The translations under genes were made by a program, and so were the position numbers. A DNA stretch of 64,000 nt from Siphonodentalium dalli (taxonomy: Eukaryota > Mollusca > Scaphopoda > Gadilida > Siphonodentaliidae). The notes below the pieces were generated by a model that did no database searches, was not told the origin of the DNA, and saw only the letters and a list, made by a program, of their open reading frames with translations. Numbering within the stretch: position 1 is the first letter of the stretch; each line of letters begins with the position of its first letter. Where the stretch lies: contig CP136068.1 in NCBI GenBank assembly GCA_032622095.1, positions 156,079,151 through 156,143,150 on the forward strand, given 5' to 3'. Below are positions 58,010 through 64,000 of this stretch, piece after piece.

Positions 58010-58576
58010 TTATTTCGTCGCTTTCTTGGTAGCTGGCTTCTTTTTGGGAGTAGCCTTGGCTTTCGGTGGCTTTGCTGCTTTCTTCGCCGGGGATTTAGCC
58101 GTGGATGTTTTTGGTTTTGCAGCTGGCTTCTTTTTAGCTGGTGATTTCTTTGGTTTCGCAACCTTCTTCGTGTCTTTCTTTTCTGCAGCTTTATTAGGCT
58201 TGGCAGCACCTTTCTTAGCTGGTGACTTCGCCTTCGGGTTTGGTTTAGCAGCTACTGGTTTCTTTGGCTTTGGCTTCTCAACTTTTGCTGTGCCAATTCC
58301 AAAGGACCCGGATGCTCCAGTTCCCTTGGCCTGCTTCAGCGAGTCATTTTTAACTCCAGCCTTTAGAGCCACCTTCAGTCTGTTGTTGACTGCCTTTGCA
58401 TCATTTCCAAGGGTGAAGTTGGCCATGATGTACTTCAAAATAGCTTGTCGCGAAGACCCTCCTCGTTCTTTTAATTCTTTAACGGCAGCTATGACCATCT
58501 CGTTGTACTTTGGATGATCGGGTGTTTTCTTCGGTGCAGCCTTCTTCTTTGGAGTTGCGGTTGCAGTTTCAGCCAT
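58010..58576 (-). CDS. H1: Linker histone H1, unit 10
   Basis: Protein identical to unit 1; promoter and hairpin intact. Confidence 0.98.
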   Translation of the reverse strand: MAETATATPKKKAAPKKTPDHPKYNEMVIAAVKELKERGGSSRQAILKYIMANFTLGNDAKAVNNRLKVALKAGVKNDSLKQAKGTGASGSFGIGTAKVEKPKPKKPVAAKPNPKAKSPAKKGAAKPNKAAEKKDTKKVAKPKKSPAKKKPAAKPKTSTAKSPAKKAAKPPKAKATPKKKPATKKATK

Positions 58577-60309
58577 AATTATTTTCGAGTGAACTGTAAA
58601 GAGATTGTGAGGTTGACGAGTGTCTGTTTGAAAATGCCGACCGCGAAATAAGCTGGCCTAATTGTGATAGAGCGCGGGCGAAAATGAAAACACCCGGCTT
58701 CCGACAAAGGCCTGGGCGCATTTTGTTAATTTGTGTTTGTGTATGTTCAGTTATCGCCATATTTTACAAAAACCTATTGCAATTTTGCCAAAAGGAATTC
58801 ACCATCTGTTGCGTGATATATTTTTCTATATGGTTTGTTCATTTTCTCAAAACTTCAGGCGAGAGATCAATATGTTTTTGGCAGTCAAAATTTTCAACTA
58901 AGATTTTGCGGTCAGCCATGTTCGCGAATTCCGCCCGCACACCACACACTTCAAAAGATCAAACTGCCGCGTGTTGGTATGCGTCTTTAAGTAGAGAATT
59001 AAAAGTCGAAATTTGTCAGCAAAGTGTTGTTTGGGAAGGTGGAAAAAAAACGAACATGTGTAATTGGTTAGATATGAAAATCGGATCGTTGGGGAAGCTG
59101 TGGCGCGTTTTCGGTCTTTTTAGAGAGTTGGGTGTAAAAATGAACGAGCTAATCCTAATATGACTGTGATCCAAGTAGGCCAACACGTGTGTAGGGCCTA
59201 TATATATGCATTTGGGGGAAGGGAGGTCGGCATCGGGCGGGACCTATAATACTTAATATACTAAAGAATGAGGGAGAAATCGCCCCTCCTCCGACATTGT
59301 GTGCATATTTTTAACTTTAATAAAAGTTAAAAAAAATATAACGTTACAACTTGACTACATGTAAATGAATTATCCGGGGTGGGGACGGATATTATACAAT
59401 ATCACATATATGTATAATGATAAATATCTACTCGCATATATGCGCTACAGTACTCACAAACAACATCTGCCACCATTATAAATTGTGAACCACCGATTCG
59501 GATTCGTTGTTCAGAAATGAAATATTGACGTCGGATGGTTCCCCAATCAACAAGAGAGTGAGCACGAAGTATTTCTGAGGTGAACAGCAATCAGCTTAGC
59601 CAGGCTTGTAAAGGTGTGTCGCGTCGGTATCGACGCCGAGACAACAATTAAGGTCGCTCGATACCGGCTCCAATATCAGTCCTATATTCATTAGTCATTT
59701 TTATTAAATGTTTAAAATTTCCAAATAGTTACTTAGATATTATACTAATTTATTGCAAATGGTATATGTTGGGGTTAATGATCTGCAGTATCTGTCTATA
59801 CATGCACAGGTATGTCATTATCATTTTGACTGAGGGGTTCTCGCGTTCTCGTTACAGGCATGCTCCGTTTGCATTGATTGAAGATTGTCTATAATCTTTA
59901 TATGGGATCTAATGCAAAATTGAACGATACTCGAAAATCATCTGAAAATGTGTCACCTCACCAGGGTCGAAGAAGTGAGTACTACTCATTCAAATTACTA
60001 ACATGCATGTGTTAGTTGAGTTGACACTCATTTTATTGTTGATTACTAGTAATGATGACTGGCACTAATATACCTGGTTCTTATATATCTCTTATATATA
60101 TATAAGAACAAGACCAATACATAGTGGCATAACTGGTAGTATATATATATATATATATCTATGTTTGTCATACATTATTTCCGATTCATTTGACATTGAT
60201 TACCCCAACTATTCAGTCATTATTTGCTCGGTTTGCTGGCAATCATTATTTGCTAGGTTTGCTGGTAGAATTAGCAATTTTTAGAGTTTATCTTTAGTGA
60301 AATTTTGGT

Positions 60310-60325
60310 GGCCCTGAAAAGGGCC
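60310..60325 (-). promoter_or_regulatory. Histone 3' stem-loop, H3 unit 11
   Basis: Perfect hairpin. Confidence 0.97.
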
Positions 60326-60359
60326 GTTTGTCTTTCTATTCGACACTGGGTCGTAAGAA

Positions 60360-60782
<423 letters not shown>

Positions 60783-61782
60783 TCAAAGTCGAATTGTGAA
60801 ATTTTCTGAAACGGCATACCTATATCGCCAGAAGCATTGTGCGAACAACACTCAGCGATTGGTTGTTCCGACTGCAACTAACATCCGCCATTGGATGTTG
60901 TACTCGCAATCTGATTGGTTCCTACTCTACACTGTGACTGGCCATCAGCGAGCTCGGTGGTGAGAAGTAAATGTTACCTTGATCCTCGTGATTTGGAGAA
61001 TCTTGTAGCAGGAAATGCGAGTAAAAGGTGTATAGATTGAGTGTGATTTTGCCATCGGCTTTTGTTTATTCATTATTTTCTTTAATGTTCGTAAAATCAA
61101 AAGAACTGGACACGATAAAAAAGATACCTTTCGGGAAATATTTATCACAAAAAGTGTTCTTTTAGCGAATAAACTGACTGGGAGAGAACACAAATACATT
61201 TTCAAGCATTCTCTTTTTTATGTTTTAATCTGAATCAGATATTTTTTGGCGATATCATTAGCCATGTTAGTTTTCAATAATTTGACATTACGTGTTTCTG
61301 GGCCACTGGGAATGGATTGAGGGGGGGGGGGGGTGGAGGGAGGGGTTAGCAATTTTTCTACTTCAATTTCCTCCCGTGATTTCTGGCGTCTATATTGCTT
61401 AATAAGTAGAAAGTCGTATATATTCATGATGTTGCAAAAGAAATTTATATAACTTACAGGAAATGGGTTCATGTGAATAATAGCGCGATCGTCCTATATG
61501 TGTTTGTTCGTGAATTATCACCATTTGATCATAGTACAACACCCGCCACCCCCCCCCCAGTCTTGTTTTATTTGTTTCAATACACCCACATGACCTGGTA
61601 TTGTATGTGTATACTGGCCGTCCGTGCCTTTGACATGTATATATGACAAATGGGATAACTTTGTAATTCTGATTTCAGGTCGATTTGATTAGATTAGGAT
61701 TGCAGGTTGAAATTTTATAATTTAAGCTTGAAAGTAGGGTTATAGCATTTTTAAAATGTTTCTCTTTGTGAAAAATTTAGTT

Positions 61783-61798
61783 GGCCCTGAAAAGGGCC
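61783..61798 (-). promoter_or_regulatory. Histone 3' stem-loop, H1 unit 11
   Basis: Perfect hairpin. Confidence 0.97.
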
Positions 61799-61838
61799 GT
61801 TTGTAAAACTGGTTTCAAGACCAGAATGGATAGCGGAA

Positions 61839-62405
61839 TTATTTCGTCGCTTTCTTGGTAGCTGGCTTCTTTTTGGGAGTAGCCTTGGCTTTCGGTGGCT
61901 TTGCTGCTTTCTTCGCCGGGGATTTAGCCGTGGATGTTTTTGGTTTTGCAGCTGGCTTCTTTTTAGCTGGTGATTTCTTTGGTTTCGCAACCTTCTTCGT
62001 GTCTTTCTTTTCTGCAGCTTTATTAGGCTTGGCAGCACCTTTCTTAGCTGGTGACTTCGCCTTCGGGTTTGGTTTAGCAGCTACTGGTTTCTTTGGCTTT
62101 GGCTTCTCAACTTTTGCTGTGCCAATTCCAAAGGACCCGGATGCTCCAGTTCCCTTGGCCTGCTTCAGCGAGTCATTTTTAACTCCAGCCTTTAGAGCCA
62201 CCTTCAGTCTGTTGTTGACTGCCTTTGCATCATTTCCAAGGGTGAAGTTGGCCATGATGTACTTCAAAATAGCTTGTCGCGAAGACCCTCCTCGTTCTTT
62301 TAATTCTTTAACGGCAGCTATGACCATCTCGTTGTACTTTGGATGATCGGGTGTTTTCTTCGGTGCAGCCTTCTTCTTTGGAGTTGCGGTTGCAGTTTCA
62401 GCCAT
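61839..62405 (-). CDS. H1: Linker histone H1, unit 11
   Basis: Protein identical to unit 1; promoter and hairpin intact. It is the last gene in the window. Confidence 0.98.
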   Translation of the reverse strand: MAETATATPKKKAAPKKTPDHPKYNEMVIAAVKELKERGGSSRQAILKYIMANFTLGNDAKAVNNRLKVALKAGVKNDSLKQAKGTGASGSFGIGTAKVEKPKPKKPVAAKPNPKAKSPAKKGAAKPNKAAEKKDTKKVAKPKKSPAKKKPAAKPKTSTAKSPAKKAAKPPKAKATPKKKPATKKATK

Positions 62406-62811
62406 AATTATTTTCGAGTGAACTGTAAAGAGATTGTGAGGTTGACGAGTGTCTGTTTGAAAATGCCGACCGCGAAATAAGCTGGCCTAATTGTGATAGA
62501 GCGCGGGCGAAAATGAAAACACCCGGCTTCCGACAAAGGCCTGGGCGCATTTTGTTAATTTGTGTTTGTGTATGTTCAGTTATCGCCATATTTTACAAAA
62601 ACCTATTGCAATTTTGCCAAAAGGAATTCACCATCTGTTGCGTGATATATTTTTCTATATGGTTTGTTCATTTTCTCAAAACTTCAGGCGAGAGATCAAT
62701 ATGTTTTTGGCAGTCAAAATTTTCAACTAAGATTTTGCGGTCAGCCATGTTCGCGAATTCCGCCCGCACACCACACACTTCAAAAGATCAAACTGCCGCG
62801 TGTTGGTATGC

Positions 62812-64000
62812 GTCTTTAAGTAGAGAATTAAAAGTCGAAATTTGTCAGCAAAGTGTTGTTTGGGAAGGTGGAAAAAAAACGAACATGTGTAATTGGTTAG
62901 ATATGAAAATCGGATCGTTGGGGAAGCTGTGGCGCGTTTTCGGTCTTTTTAGAGAGTTGGGTGTAAAAATGAACGAGCTAATCCTAATATGACTGTGATC
63001 CAAGTAGGCCAACACGTGTGTAGGGCCTATATATATGCATTTGGGGGAAGGGAGGTCGGCATCGGGCGGGACCTATAATACTTAATATACTAAAGAATGA
63101 GGGAGAAATCGCCCCTCCTCCGACATTGTGTGCATATTTTTAACTTTAATAAAAGTTAAAAAAAATATAACGTTACAACTTGACTACATGTAAATGAATT
63201 ATCCGGGGTGGGGACGGATATTATACAATATCACATATATGTATAATGATAAATATCTACTCGCATATATGCGCTACAGTACTCACAAACAACATCTGCC
63301 ACCATTATAAATTGTGAACCACCGATTCGGATTCGTTGTTCAGAAATGAAATATTGACGTCGGATGGTTCCCCAATCAACAAGAGAGTGAGCACGAAGTA
63401 TTTCTGAGGTGAACAGCAATCAGCTTAGCCAGGCTTGTAAAGGTCTGTCGCGTCGGTATCGACGCCGAGACAACAATTAAGGTCGCTCGATACCGGCTCC
63501 AATATCAGTCCTATATTCATTAGTCATTTTTATTAAATGTTTAAAATTTCCAAATAGTTACTTAGATATTATACTAATTTATTGCAAATGGTATATGTTG
63601 GGGTTAATGATCTGCAGTATCTGTCTATACATGCACAGGTATGTCATTATCATTTTGACTGAGGGGTTCTCGCGTTCTCGTTACAGGCATGCTCCGTTTG
63701 CATTGATTGAAGATTGTCTATAATCTTTATATGGGATCTAATGCAAAATTGAACGATACTCGAAAATCATCTGAAAATGTGTCACCTCACCAGGGTCGAA
63801 GAAGTGAGTACTACTCATTCAAATTACTAACATGCATGTGTTAGTTGAGTTGACACTCATTTTATTGTTGATTACTAGTAATGATGACTGGCACTAATAT
63901 ACCTGGTTCTTATATATCTCTTATATATATATAAGAACAAGACCAATACATAGTGGCATAACTGGTAGTATATATATATATATATATCTATGTTTGTCAT
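62812..64000 (-). repeat. Histone H1/H3 tandem unit 12, cut by the window edge
   Basis: Only the spacer 5' part is inside the window, ending before the H3 gene. The array therefore continues to the right. Confidence 0.95.

Overview
This window is animal nuclear DNA, most likely from a mollusc and plausibly a bivalve. It carries intronless replication-type histone genes with 3' stem-loops, a linker histone with an S/T-P-x-K rich tail, Jockey-type non-LTR retrotransposons, a Penelope-like remnant and Helitron-like tandem-core elements of the kind described as 'pearl' elements in bivalves. The species is inferred from these features; no diagnostic single-copy gene is present.

Bases 1-8324 are a gene-poor flank made of mobile-element debris. 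In order they hold: a 3'-tail relic of a non-LTR retrotransposon (about 555-606); three Helitron-like elements joined head to tail (1104-1813, 1814-2242, 2243-2998); a short hAT-type element with an 8-bp target duplication (3526-4642); a GIY-YIG fragment of a Penelope-like element (4748-5020); a fourth Helitron-like end (to 5383); and a 1.8-kb element with ~345-bp inverted ends and a 9-bp target duplication (5790-7583).

From 8325 to the right edge lies a tandem array of a ~3.83-kb unit: eleven complete units and the start of a twelfth. Each complete unit has one histone H3 gene and one histone H1 gene, both on the minus strand, each ending in the perfect hairpin GGCCCTTTTCAGGGCC. No H2A, H2B or H4 gene is present. 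Units are almost identical: I saw only about eight point differences or single-base indels, plus length changes in an (AT)n run, a poly-G run and a poly-C run. All eleven H1 proteins are identical, and ten of eleven H3 proteins; the exception has M90V.

Three units are interrupted. Unit 3 carries a full-length two-ORF non-LTR retrotransposon (E1, 18035-24433, plus strand) with a perfect 12-bp target duplication. Unit 6 carries a 1160-bp one-ORF element (E2, 35943-37102) whose target overlaps that of E1 by four bases. Unit 8 carries two minus-strand insertions at exactly the same site: a 5'-truncated piece of the E1 family (46209-46524), then a second, related family with intact ORF2 (E3, 46538-50969). 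The 10-bp target sequence is present three times. This double insertion lies between the H1 TATA-like box and the H1 coding region, so the H1 promoter of that unit now faces a retrotransposon.

The most notable structural signal is the 3' end shared by E1, E3 and the left-flank relic. Each has a GGGTGAAGG box, a short hairpin, a CGACCATCC box and a terminal GC hairpin. The hairpin sequences differ between families while the pairing is kept, which suggests a conserved recognition structure for target-primed reverse transcription.
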